The notes beneath the pieces were generated by a model. It searched no databases and was not told the DNA's origin. It saw only the letters and a list, made by a program, of their open reading frames with translations. A program made the position numbers and the translations under genes. DNA of 64,000 nt, taken from contig NZ_NNRK01000029.1 in the NCBI RefSeq assembly GCF_002252475.1, positions 62,001 through 126,000 on the forward strand, written 5' to 3'. The stretch comes from Brucella rhizosphaerae. Lineage in GTDB: Bacteria > Pseudomonadota > Alphaproteobacteria > Rhizobiales > Rhizobiaceae. Positions 25,468-32,881 of the stretch are shown piece after piece (within the stretch, counting starts at the first letter, position 1; each line of letters starts with the position of its first letter).

Positions 25468-26472
25468 TTACTTAGCTGTGAACAGCTGATCAAGCACACC
25501 GCCTTCGGCAAAGTGATCTTTCTGCACTTTTTCCCAACCGCCGAAAGCATCTTCGACTGTTACCAGACGCACATCCGGATAAATATCCTTGTGCCTGGCG
25601 ATCACGTCCTTGTCGTGTACGCGATTGAAGTTCTGCGCGAGAATTTCCTGACCTTCCGGTGCGTAAAGGTAATTGAGATAAGCTTCCGCGATCTTGCGCG
25701 AACCACGCTTGTCCACGACCTTATCCACCACCGTTACAGGGAACTCAGCCAGCAGGCTGACTTCGGGCACAACAACATCATATTTGTCTTCGCCCAGAAC
25801 CTTCTCGGTGCCACGTGTCTCGGCTTCGAAGGTTACGAGTACATCGCCAATGCCGCGTTCGGCAAAGGTAGTCGTTGCACCACGACCACCGGTATCAAAC
25901 ACCGGCACGTTCTTGAAGATCTTACCGATAAACTCACGAACCTTTTCCTGGTCGCCTTTGAACGCTTCATTGGCATACGCAGTCGCTGCCAGATAGGTAT
26001 AGCGTGCATTACCAGAAGTCTTAGGGTTCGGGAAAACGACCTTTACATCTTCGCGTGCAAGGTCATCCCAGTTCTTGATCCCCTTCGGATTGCCTTCACG
26101 GACAAGGAAAGCAGGGAATGAATAGTAAGGCGAGGAATTATTCGGCAAACGCTGCTGCCAATCGGCAGGGATCAGGTTACCTTTGTCATGCAGAACCTGA
26201 ACGTCAGTCACCTGATTGAAGGTCACGACATCAGCTTCAAGGCCTTCCAGAATAGAGCGGGCCTGCTTAGATGAACCAGCATGGGACTGATTGACTGTGA
26301 GATCTTCACCCGTCTTCGTCTTCCAGTCAGCAACGAATGCTTTGTTGACCTGCTCATACAACTCACGCGCGATATCATACGAAACGTTGAGAATTTCCTT
26401 TGGCTCATCAGCATGAACAGGAGCCGCGCCCAGGCCAAGCGCCACAGCCGCGTATAGAATAATTTTCTTCAT
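25468..26472 (-). CDS. sbp: Periplasmic sulfate-binding protein
   Basis: This 334-residue protein starts at the ATG complementary to 26470-26472 (MKKIILYAAVALGLGAAPVH), which begins a standard signal peptide; the longer frame to 26541 would hide the signal and is rejected. The mature part has the Sbp/CysP features SYDIARELYEQVNKAF (about 33-48), SHAGSSKQARSILEGLEADV and GGRGATTTFAERGIGDVLVT, which surround the sulfate site. It delivers sulfate or thiosulfate to CysT-CysW. The ~370-nt upstream region holds a family B repeat and no gene. Confidence 0.95.
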   Translation of the reverse strand: MKKIILYAAVALGLGAAPVHADEPKEILNVSYDIARELYEQVNKAFVADWKTKTGEDLTVNQSHAGSSKQARSILEGLEADVVTFNQVTDVQVLHDKGNLIPADWQQRLPNNSSPYYSFPAFLVREGNPKGIKNWDDLAREDVKVVFPNPKTSGNARYTYLAATAYANEAFKGDQEKVREFIGKIFKNVPVFDTGGRGATTTFAERGIGDVLVTFEAETRGTEKVLGEDKYDVVVPEVSLLAEFPVTVVDKVVDKRGSRKIAEAYLNYLYAPEGQEILAQNFNRVHDKDVIARHKDIYPDVRLVTVEDAFGGWEKVQKDHFAEGGVLDQLFTAK

Positions 26473-26529
26473 AGATTGCACCCTTCTCACTTTGCTTGCG
26501 CAAAGCGCCCATAAATCGACTTCAGTCAG

Positions 26530-26638
26530 AGCGCCGGGCACCCTCTTGGACCCACAAAGGACGCTCTAAACTATTGAATCTGTGCATCAAGCTTCCAAAA
26601 ACCGATTCCGATTTTTGGGCCTGTGCTATAGGAAACAA
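26530..26638 (+). repeat. Dispersed palindromic repeat, family B, copy 1
   Basis: The element has GACGCTCTAAA, TTGAATCTGTGCAT and the palindrome AAAAACCGATTCCGATTTTT. The same blocks in the same order occur inverted at 32743-32815 (GCTCTGAAG, TTGAATCGACGCAT, AAAATCGATATCGATTT). A further inverted arm lies at the left: GAGCGCC near 26530 and the CTCTTGGACCCACAAAGGACG segment. It is non-coding, in the promoter side of sbp. Confidence 0.65.
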
Positions 26639-26788
26639 ATCTACAGTGAGAGCAGCAAGAATCAATCTAAATCATTGATTTAAATATATAAACTACTTTC
26701 GCAATCATTCTTGGAACGTGCGCCTAATTACAAAATGAGCATGAGAAAAATTTTCCACTGAACCGCCGTTCAAGGAAATAAAAACAAG

Positions 26789-26816
26789 AAAGCCGGGAAC
26801 AAATGCTCCCGGCTTT
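26789..26816 (-). terminator. Terminator of the 62-residue gene
   Basis: The stem AAAGCCGGGA/TCCCGGCTTT (26789-26798/26807-26816) is followed on the minus strand by CTTGTTTTTATTT. It lies 26 nt after the stop of the small gene at 26842-27030. Confidence 0.88.
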
Positions 26817-26841
26817 CGAAACTTTTTTCAAATTTTGTCGT

Positions 26842-27030
26842 CTACCAGAAACCACGATGCTGCCAGCACCACAGAAAACTCTGTTCACCGCGCTCAAGAC
26901 GGCTACGACGCCGCTCAGCTATTTCTTCGGCGTTCAGCTTCATTCCCCGCCAAGGCTGCTCGAGATGAGCTGTCATGCGCAATACGGCATCTTTTAAGCC
27001 TCGCGCCAGCAGTTGCAGTTTGCGGTTCAT
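26842..27030 (-). CDS. Small basic protein of unknown function (62 residues)
   Basis: The frame begins MNRKLQLLARGLKDAVLRMT and ends SFLWCWQHRGFW. A strong GGAGG sits 8 nt before the ATG and a good terminator lies just after the stop, so the unit looks like a complete monocistronic small gene. The product is about one quarter Arg/Lys, mostly helical by composition (AEEIAERRRSRLERGEQ), with three Trp near the C-terminus. I recognise no family; a DUF1127-like or nucleic-acid-binding role would be a guess. Confidence 0.6.
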   Translation of the reverse strand: MNRKLQLLARGLKDAVLRMTAHLEQPWRGMKLNAEEIAERRRSRLERGEQSFLWCWQHRGFW

Positions 27031-27216
27031 AAGAGCCTCCTGTTCGCGCCCGTTTCACGATCGCCACTTCAGTGCCGTGCTTTCGCCGCAACAATGAACG
27101 ATGGGTTAATTTTGAAGGCTTCTACGATAAAGTCAATATCCGACTTATTTTATAGGAGTTAACAGGGTGAAATATTTTGCGAGCATCTCTGCAGATGCCC
27201 GCAAAATTATTCCAGA

Positions 27217-28785
27217 TTACACCTCGTAATCGTAAACGGGTTTAATCCGCACCTTCTCGACATGCCGGCCACTCATGGCCTCGATTGTGAATGCGAACCC
27301 ATCCGCCACAAAGCTTTCTCCGCCCAGAGGCAGATGCCCCAAATGCCAGAGAATGTAACCTGCAAGGGTCGTGTAGCGATCACCATCATCAACGAGATCC
27401 CGCTGAAGGATGCTGCTCAGACGGCGAATATCGGTGAAGCCATCAACAAGATAGCCACCCTGTCCATCCGATTCCGCAACAGCGGCTTCTTCGTCTTCAT
27501 CAGGAAATTCACCAGCGATTGCTTCAAGAACATCAGTAGGCGTTACAATACCCTCGAACGAGCCGTGCTCATCGACGACAACAGCCAGCTGTACAGGCGA
27601 AACACGAAGCTGTTCCATGACCCGCAACACATTGGCGTTTTCATGTATGACCAGCGGCTGCTTGACGATGCTGTCCCAGTCAATTGGCTTTTTATCGCTC
27701 ATATCGAGCAGCAAATCCTTCACTGAAGCAACACCGACAAACTCATCGACCTGACGACGGGCAATGATTACGCGCGAATGTGAAAGTTTGCGGATCGCCA
27801 GATGAAGTTCCGCTTCATCTTCATCAAGATCAAGCCATTCGATTTCGTTTCGCGGCGACATGATCGAGCGCACAGGACGATCTGCAAGATCGAGAACGCC
27901 GCGTATCATCTCTTTTTCTTCCGGCAGGAAGACATCGCTGGCTGCGGTTTGCTGAGCAATTACATCAACCGTATCCGACAGGGGATTATCGCCACGATGG
28001 CCACCCAGCAGACGCAACACAGCACCAGCGGTTCTTTCACGCAGATCGTTGGTGGTGACCAGTTTCTCACGATTCTTGCGCGCCATCTGGTTCGCAGCCT
28101 CAATCAGCACTGAGAAGCCGATAGCCGCGTAGAGATAGCCCTTTGGAATATGGAAGCCGAAACCTTCAACGATCAAACTGAAACCGATCATCATCAGGAA
28201 GCCAAGGCAGAGGATAACCACCGTCGGGTGCTTGTTGACAAAGTCCATGAGCGGACGAGAAGCCAACATCATCACCGCGATAGCAATAATCACTGCAATC
28301 ATCATAACCGGCAAATGCTGCACCATGCCGACAGCCGTGATCACGCTATCGAGCGAGAAGACAGCATCAAGCACCACGATCTGAACGATCACCTGCCAGA
28401 AAATTGCATGTGCAACACGGGTATTCTTGGGCCCATGTGCGCCTTCAAGACGCTCATGCAGTTCCATCGTGCCCTTGGCAAGCAAGAACAGACCACCGAC
28501 CAGCATGATGATATCGCGGCCGGAGAACGAAAGCTCCATCACGGTAACCAATGGCTCGCGCAATGTCACGATCCACGAAATGGATGCGAGCAGCGCAAGG
28601 CGCATCAGCAAGGCCAGCGACAGGCCAATTATGCGCGCACGATTACGCTGATGGGGCGGGAGTTTATCGGCCAGAATTGCGATAAAGACGAGATTGTCGA
28701 TGCCGAGAACAATTTCCAGCACCACCAGGGTCACGAGACCTATCCAGGCATTGGGGTCGGCAATCCAGTCCATGGACCAATCCAT
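27217..28785 (-). CDS. TerC-family membrane protein with CBS and CorC/HlyC domains
   Basis: I take the start at the ATG complementary to 28783-28785 ([14 protein letters not shown]), which has CAGGAG upstream, giving 522 residues. The N-terminal TerC domain (to about 235) has the metal-site signatures [14 protein letters not shown] and [18 protein letters not shown], with acidic residues in the helices. A CBS pair (about 300-415) and a C-terminal CorC/HlyC transporter-associated domain follow. TerC proteins export manganese or other divalent ions, in some bacteria during protein secretion. The leader between this gene and dedA is unusual: it contains a 59-codon frame and an attenuator-like hairpin. 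Confidence 0.92.
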   Translation of the reverse strand: MDWSMDWIADPNAWIGLVTLVVLEIVLGIDNLVFIAILADKLPPHQRNRARIIGLSLALLMRLALLASISWIVTLREPLVTVMELSFSGRDIIMLVGGLFLLAKGTMELHERLEGAHGPKNTRVAHAIFWQVIVQIVVLDAVFSLDSVITAVGMVQHLPVMMIAVIIAIAVMMLASRPLMDFVNKHPTVVILCLGFLMMIGFSLIVEGFGFHIPKGYLYAAIGFSVLIEAANQMARKNREKLVTTNDLRERTAGAVLRLLGGHRGDNPLSDTVDVIAQQTAASDVFLPEEKEMIRGVLDLADRPVRSIMSPRNEIEWLDLDEDEAELHLAIRKLSHSRVIIARRQVDEFVGVASVKDLLLDMSDKKPIDWDSIVKQPLVIHENANVLRVMEQLRVSPVQLAVVVDEHGSFEGIVTPTDVLEAIAGEFPDEDEEAAVAESDGQGGYLVDGFTDIRRLSSILQRDLVDDGDRYTTLAGYILWHLGHLPLGGESFVADGFAFTIEAMSGRHVEKVRIKPVYDYEV

Positions 28786-28802
28786 GATGTGTCGGCTCCT
28801 GT

Positions 28803-28915
28803 AAGAGCGCATCCCGAAAAGTGTGAAGCAGTTTTCGGACAAGATGCGCGTTAAAACAAACGATCAGAACACCGATCTGATTTCCGCAGATCGGTGTTCT
28901 AAATCACAAGAAAGA
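28803..28915. repeat. Dispersed palindromic repeat, family A (best copy)
   Basis: AGCGCATCCCGAAAAGTGTG, AGTTTTCGGA and AGATGCGCGTTAAAACAAA form a first imperfect palindrome (28806-28860). It is followed by the perfect 14-bp stem AGAACACCGATCTG/CAGATCGGTGTTCT (28866-28879/28887-28900). Related copies are at 37881-37983, 7845-7938 and 60184-60240. It sits in the 5' leader of the TerC gene, between the attenuator-like hairpin and the ribosome site. Confidence 0.75.
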
Positions 28916-29083
28916 GGAAACAGAAAAAACGCCGCATGCGTTTCCTTCCCGAGCCGCTGAAACACGGATCGACCAGAAGAAACTGCAAACGGCGTGAGAA
29001 AGCTCAAAGCCTGTTAAGTCTGATGCTCCCGTACAGGGAGCGGGACTTCGTGAAGACGAATCGTCAGAACTGTCGTCGGGCAT
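28904..29083 (-). CDS. Possible 59-codon leader ORF before the TerC gene
   Basis: The frame runs from the ATG complementary to 29081-29083 to a TGA at 28904-28906. It starts MPDDSSDDSSSRSPAP, continues through CTGASDLTGFELSHAVCS and ends GVFSVSSFL. The first third is extremely rich in Asp and Ser, a feature unlikely in a random frame. Its coding DNA overlaps a hairpin with a T-run at 28922-28943, so its translation could decide whether transcription reaches the TerC gene. The ribosome site is weak (AAGG about 14 nt upstream). It may be a regulatory leader peptide or a by-product of a structured RNA. Confidence 0.45.
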   Translation of the reverse strand: MPDDSSDDSSSRSPAPCTGASDLTGFELSHAVCSFFWSIRVSAAREGNACGVFSVSSFL

Positions 29084-29140
29084 AAAGCGCGATGAACCTT
29101 TTAAAGAGACACGAAGCAGGCCCTTTGCCTGCTCCTGAAT
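28922..29140 (-). promoter_or_regulatory. Structured leader with attenuator-like hairpin upstream of the TerC gene
   Basis: Read on the minus strand, AGCAGGC/GCCTGCT (near 29133-29115) could end the dedA transcript. Next come GACGATTCGTC/ACGAAGTC pairings and GCTCCC/GGGAGC (near 29041-29025). Finally AAACGC/GCGTTT (28927-28932/28938-28943) runs into TTTTCTG, a plausible conditional terminator about 140 nt before the TerC start. TerC genes are often controlled by the yybP-ykoY manganese riboswitch, but I do not see its conserved core here, so a different leader mechanism is suggested. Confidence 0.4.
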
Positions 29141-29209
29141 GCCATATTGTCATATGAACATGTGATCGCTGCATTATGCAGACGCACGGCTTGTGCGCAA
29201 GAACATATG

Positions 29210-29890
29210 TTATTCAGCCGGTGAAACATGCACGCCGCGCTTACGCTCGCGCCGCGGACGGCCCTTGAAGAAGCGCACGCCGATCACTGTTACGACGATC
29301 GTCACAACCGTAATGCCAATGACGAACCAGAACATGTGGTCGCCATTCATTTTCGCAAAAGCACCGGAATCGCGACCCGCAAGCCAGCCGCGACCAGCAA
29401 GCCAGCCTGGCAGGAACATGACAGGCGCCCAAACCATGGCCGACAGGATGTTGGCTGTCTGGAAACGCTTCTGATCCATCGACATCATGCCCGCGACCAT
29501 AGGCACGGTACAACGTACTGGTCCGAAGAAACGCCCAAGGAATACCGCGGAAAAACCATACCGTCTGAACAGCAGGCGCGCACGCGCCACACCGCTGCGG
29601 TACTTGTTCAGCGGCCACTTATGGATAATGCTACGACCGAGCCACCAGCCGATTAAATAAGAAACGATATCGCCGATAACAGCACCGATTATCGCGCCGA
29701 TGATGATTGGCCAAGGCTCAACGATCCCGGCACCGACCAGACCACCAATCGCAAGCATGATCGGCGTGGCTGGAATGAACATTCCGATAATAGCGAGAGA
29801 CTCGCCGAAGGCTATAATGCCCACGATAGGACCCGCCCATGTCCGATGATCGGAAATGAACTGCCCGAGATCGCTAATTATGCTTTCCAT
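29210..29890 (-). CDS. DedA-family membrane protein
   Basis: This 226-residue inner-membrane protein of the DedA/VTT (SNARE-associated) family has helices near 15-55, 50-80, 130-160 and 175-200. It has the family segments FGESLAIIGMFIPATPIML, the reentrant-loop region GAIIGDIVSYLIGWWLGRS and GRFFGPVRCTVPMVAGM. DedA proteins flip or help recycle undecaprenyl phosphate and other lipids and support membrane potential. The C-terminal tail is short and very basic (KGRPRRERKRGVHV). It is upstream of the TerC gene on the same strand, with a possible terminator between them. Confidence 0.93.
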   Translation of the reverse strand: MESIISDLGQFISDHRTWAGPIVGIIAFGESLAIIGMFIPATPIMLAIGGLVGAGIVEPWPIIIGAIIGAVIGDIVSYLIGWWLGRSIIHKWPLNKYRSGVARARLLFRRYGFSAVFLGRFFGPVRCTVPMVAGMMSMDQKRFQTANILSAMVWAPVMFLPGWLAGRGWLAGRDSGAFAKMNGDHMFWFVIGITVVTIVVTVIGVRFFKGRPRRERKRGVHVSPAE

Positions 29891-30488
29891 TCCGTCCTCA
29901 AAATGCCGCTAACCGGATTATGAAGCCGCAAAGCAGCTTCGGGTTTTCTAAAACGAGGACAATCCGGTGCATGAACCCCTCGCCTGCCTGCGCATCGCAA
30001 ACGCTTGCAGCATTTTTACTCAATGGCAAAAATCATACTTGCTTATCAAGTCTTTTATATGCCCAACCATCTCAGACAAGCATCAAAAATTGATGACATG
30101 ACTGCGACATTTGCAGCGCAAATGATTTAGCCCAGACGAATAATGCCAGTCCCCTCAATTGCGCGGCATGGACATGCCCGAACGAGCTTTGCAAATATGG
30201 AAATTTACAAGGCCGGTTACAACATCGAGCCGAAAAAATGATTCAAAAACAGAATCATGCGTGATTTGATTCCTTTCGAATATTCATTTCTCAGCAATTA
30301 AAACGATTAGTCGTTACTTATACACGAAATGCGTGCAAAAGGCATTTTGAGAAAACCTCGCATTCCCGGGCTTTTTGAAAAGCACTCCACTTTTTTTCGG
30401 TTTTTTTCGATTGAAGGCTAGACAGACAGAAAAGCGGCCTTTATAGAACCGCTCACCTCACCGGGGCCGCTGCCTCGGAGAAGCGAGT
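29891..30488. other. 600-nt non-coding gap between dedA and tRNA-Lys
   Basis: No convincing gene is seen on either strand. Near 30237-30290 there is a TGATTC-N6-GAATCA inverted repeat and a cluster of three GANTC sites, the target of the alphaproteobacterial CcrM cell-cycle methylase. T-rich DNA precedes the tRNA. It probably holds the promoters of dedA and of the tRNA. Confidence 0.5.
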
Positions 30489-30564
<76 letters not shown>

Positions 30565-30706
30565 TTTTCTCCTCTTCTTACAAAGAGTTACCGCTGATTA
30601 CCCGATGGCCGGACGATAAGGCCTCTGCCCTTTCGCGGGCTTTGAATGTGCTTTTCACTCCCTGGAAATATCGAGCATAAATAGCGACGGCCACGCATAA
30701 TTAAAC

Positions 30707-31612
30707 ATGGCGAAACTGTTGCTGTGGGATTATGAGTGCCTCATGACCCCCAAAAGCCTTGGTTACACATTTACGCTTGTTGCCGTCGCCATTTTCGCTG
30801 CGCAGGACGGCATCTCGAAATATCTCGGATCGCATTACTCACCGATATTTATCACGATGGTGCGGTACTGGGCTTTTGCCGTGTTTGTGATTCTGCTTGC
30901 CACCAGATCCGGGGGCATTGCTCGTGCAGCTGCAACCAAGCGCCCTCTGTTACAGATTTTTCGCGGAGTGCTGCTCGCCGCGGAAATTGTTGTCTTCGTA
31001 TTCGGCCTGAGCAGGGTCGGTATGGCCATGGCACAGTCAATCTTTCAGGTAGGACCTCTGCTCGTCACGATGCTCTCTGTGCCCTTCCTGGGCGAGCAGG
31101 TGGGCTGGCGTCGATGGACGGCCATTGTCGTTGGACTGTTTGGCGTTCTGCTCATCATTGACCCGACGCATGTCCATTTCGACTGGAACCTGTTGTTCCC
31201 GCTAACGGCAACAACAATGTTTGCAATTTACGTAATCGCGACACGTGCTGTCAGCAAATACGACAGTGCGATGACCAGTTTCTTCTATACGGGCATTGGC
31301 GGTGCGGTTGTTCTTACAGCGGTTGGCCTGTTTCATCTGGAACCGATTGCCCCTCACGATTGGCCGTGGATGGCAGCCCTCTGCGCCTGCGGCATTGCAA
31401 GCCATTACTGCCTCATTCGGGCCTATGACATTCTCGAAGCGGGTGAAGTACAGCCCCTCACATACTTACAGCTCGTCATCGGCGCTTTCATTGCCGTCCT
31501 CGTGTTCCATGAACAACTGACCTGGAACGTCATCGCAGGCGCAAGCATCGTTGTGGCAGCAGGTCTCTTCTCCATGTTCAGAGAAAGATACCTCGCAAAG
31601 AAGCCATCATAA
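30707..31612 (+). CDS. EamA/DMT-family transporter
   Basis: This is a ten-helix inner-membrane protein of up to 301 residues with two EamA repeats (about 15-145 and 165-295). The start is either the ATG at 30707 or the one at 30743 (MTPKSLGYTF), neither with a strong ribosome site; the later one matches the usual family length. It contains SKYLGSHYSPIFITMVRYW in the first repeat and SHYCLIRAYDILEAGEVQPL in the second, both common in rhizobial DMT exporters. Family members export amino acids, nucleosides or other metabolites, and the substrate here is unknown. Confidence 0.9.
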   Translation: MAKLLLWDYECLMTPKSLGYTFTLVAVAIFAAQDGISKYLGSHYSPIFITMVRYWAFAVFVILLATRSGGIARAAATKRPLLQIFRGVLLAAEIVVFVFGLSRVGMAMAQSIFQVGPLLVTMLSVPFLGEQVGWRRWTAIVVGLFGVLLIIDPTHVHFDWNLLFPLTATTMFAIYVIATRAVSKYDSAMTSFFYTGIGGAVVLTAVGLFHLEPIAPHDWPWMAALCACGIASHYCLIRAYDILEAGEVQPLTYLQLVIGAFIAVLVFHEQLTWNVIAGASIVVAAGLFSMFRERYLAKKPS

Positions 31613-31722
31613 CATTACGAATTATTAATTGGCTTGTTCATATCAGGTTCACCTAATATGGCCGACATTACTCACACGCCAATCAATGGCGCCCTTGTAT
31701 AGAGTGATGGAGTCAAAGCACT

Positions 31723-32226
31723 ATGAAATCGAAGACATTGTATATTGCCGTAATCGCATCGGCATTGCTTTCAGCCCCTGCGTTTGCTCAGGATAACTCG
31801 AGCGATAATACAGACAAGTCGGCGACGGATACTTCCATTACGCAAAATGATGGAGCCAAAGGCAAGCGTGGCCCGATTGATCTTGAGAAGTTTTCTCGTA
31901 TGGAAGAATTGAAAGCCGCCGATACCAATGGCGACGGTGTGCTCTCTCGTGAAGAAATCGAAGCACTTGCGCTCAAGCGCATTGTGAGCCGTGCCGCCGA
32001 CCGCATGGAACGTCGCCTCGACGTCAAGGGCGACGGTAAAATAACGCTGGAAGCGATTGAGAAGCAGCGCCAGAAGGAATTTGCAGCTCTCGACCGCAAC
32101 GACGATGGCAAACTCGACCGCCACGAACTACGCGCATCGAAAAAGTTCAATCACAATGGCCCGAGAGGTCAGCAACATCACGGCAAAGGCATGATGGAAC
32201 ATCACAAGCCTAAGCCACAGCAGTAA
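31723..32226 (+). CDS. Secreted EF-hand calcium-binding protein
   Basis: This 167-residue protein has a clear signal peptide (cut after about residue 22, SAPAFAQ). The mature part carries three EF-hand loops: DTNGDGVLSREE (67-78), DVKGDGKITLEA (100-111) and DRNDDGKLDRHE (124-135). The second has Ala at the final acidic position and may bind calcium poorly. The C-terminal 25 residues are His/Lys/Gln-rich (QQHHGKGMMEHHKPK), which could bind metals. Such periplasmic EF-hand proteins are common in Brucellaceae and have no proven role. The gene is monocistronic and ends at a strong shared terminator. Confidence 0.9.
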   Translation: MKSKTLYIAVIASALLSAPAFAQDNSSDNTDKSATDTSITQNDGAKGKRGPIDLEKFSRMEELKAADTNGDGVLSREEIEALALKRIVSRAADRMERRLDVKGDGKITLEAIEKQRQKEFAALDRNDDGKLDRHELRASKKFNHNGPRGQQHHGKGMMEHHKPKPQQ

Positions 32227-32240
32227 TCTCCGTATAAAAC

Positions 32241-32269
32241 AAAAGGCCCCGGGGTTTCCGGGGCCTTTT
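32241..32269. terminator. Convergent terminator between EF-hand and FucU/RbsD genes
   Basis: A 12-bp perfect stem AAAAGGCCCCGG/CCGGGGCCTTTT (32241-32252/32258-32269) has A and T arms suited to both directions. Confidence 0.93.
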
Positions 32270-32279
32270 CTATTTCAGT

Positions 32280-32702
32280 TCAGGAGCGAATAACGCCCTT
32301 CTTGAAAATGATATTGCCATAAAGGCGCTTTTCGCCGGAGCGGATGACTGCATAGGCAGCAGTCGCGCGATCATAGAATGCAAAGCGTTCAATCGCATCG
32401 ACGGCGATCTTGCGTCCTTCAGCCTTCTCGATGATGGCTTCAAACTCACCAAAAATCGCAGGCGTTTCATTCGGCGCTTCCATCACAGCCACTGGCTTAT
32501 CGACAAAGTCGTCGAGCGGCAGCAGTGAGAGCACAGCTTCTGCAACATCAGTCGCGCTGACGCCCGGAAAGTCCAGAACCTGCACGCCAGAAGCCTGTGC
32601 AGGATAATTAGCGTCAACAATAACCAGATCGTCGCCATGGCCCATATCCGCAAGCACTTCGAGAAGTGATCCGGTGAGCAATGGATTTATGTTTTTAAGC
32701 AT
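32280..32702 (-). CDS. RbsD/FucU-family sugar mutarotase
   Basis: This 140-residue protein begins MLKNINPLLTGSLLEVLADM, followed by GHGDDLVIVDANYPAQ (22-37), the sugar-binding segment of RbsD/FucU proteins with the conserved His23 and Asp25. The ending YGNIIFKKGVI (about 128-138) matches the FucU type rather than ribose RbsD. The family interconverts alpha and beta anomers of fucose or related sugars. It is not in an operon with the sugar transporter genes at 35-39 kb, though it could serve the same sugar. Confidence 0.9.
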   Translation of the reverse strand: MLKNINPLLTGSLLEVLADMGHGDDLVIVDANYPAQASGVQVLDFPGVSATDVAEAVLSLLPLDDFVDKPVAVMEAPNETPAIFGEFEAIIEKAEGRKIAVDAIERFAFYDRATAAYAVIRSGEKRLYGNIIFKKGVIRS

Positions 32703-32742
32703 TGGATGAATTCCGAATGATGGAGTTTTAATTCCCTCACCC

Positions 32743-32815
32743 TATCGCATCGTCCCATAAATCGATATCGATTTTTAGAAAGCACAATGCGTCGATTCAA
32801 GGCTTCAGAGCGGCC
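32743..32815 (-). repeat. Dispersed palindromic repeat, family B, copy 2
   Basis: On the minus strand this reads GCTCTGAAGCCTTGAATC, GACGCAT, and an AAAATCGATATCGATTT palindrome, then GGACGATGCG. It matches the copy at 26530-26638 block for block. It lies between the FucU/RbsD gene and the terminator of the gene at 32882-34918. Confidence 0.65.
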
Positions 32816-32824
32816 GAGAAATGC

Positions 32825-32852
32825 AAACGCCGGCTGAATTCAGCCGGCGTTT
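32825..32852. terminator. Perfect 28-nt palindrome, terminator of the 678-residue gene
   Basis: AAACGCCGGCTGAA is followed directly by its exact complement TTCAGCCGGCGTTT (32825-32852), 30 nt downstream of the minus-strand gene. It has a T-rich tail on the plus side and only a short one on the minus side. Confidence 0.75.
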
Positions 32853-32881
32853 CTTATTGATCAATCGACGGGAAAAAGCCC

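Noticed and set aside
28786-29160. yybP-ykoY manganese riboswitch before the TerC gene
   Set aside because: The conserved core of that class (GGGGAGUAG-like and the distal loop) is not visible by eye; a model search would be decisive.
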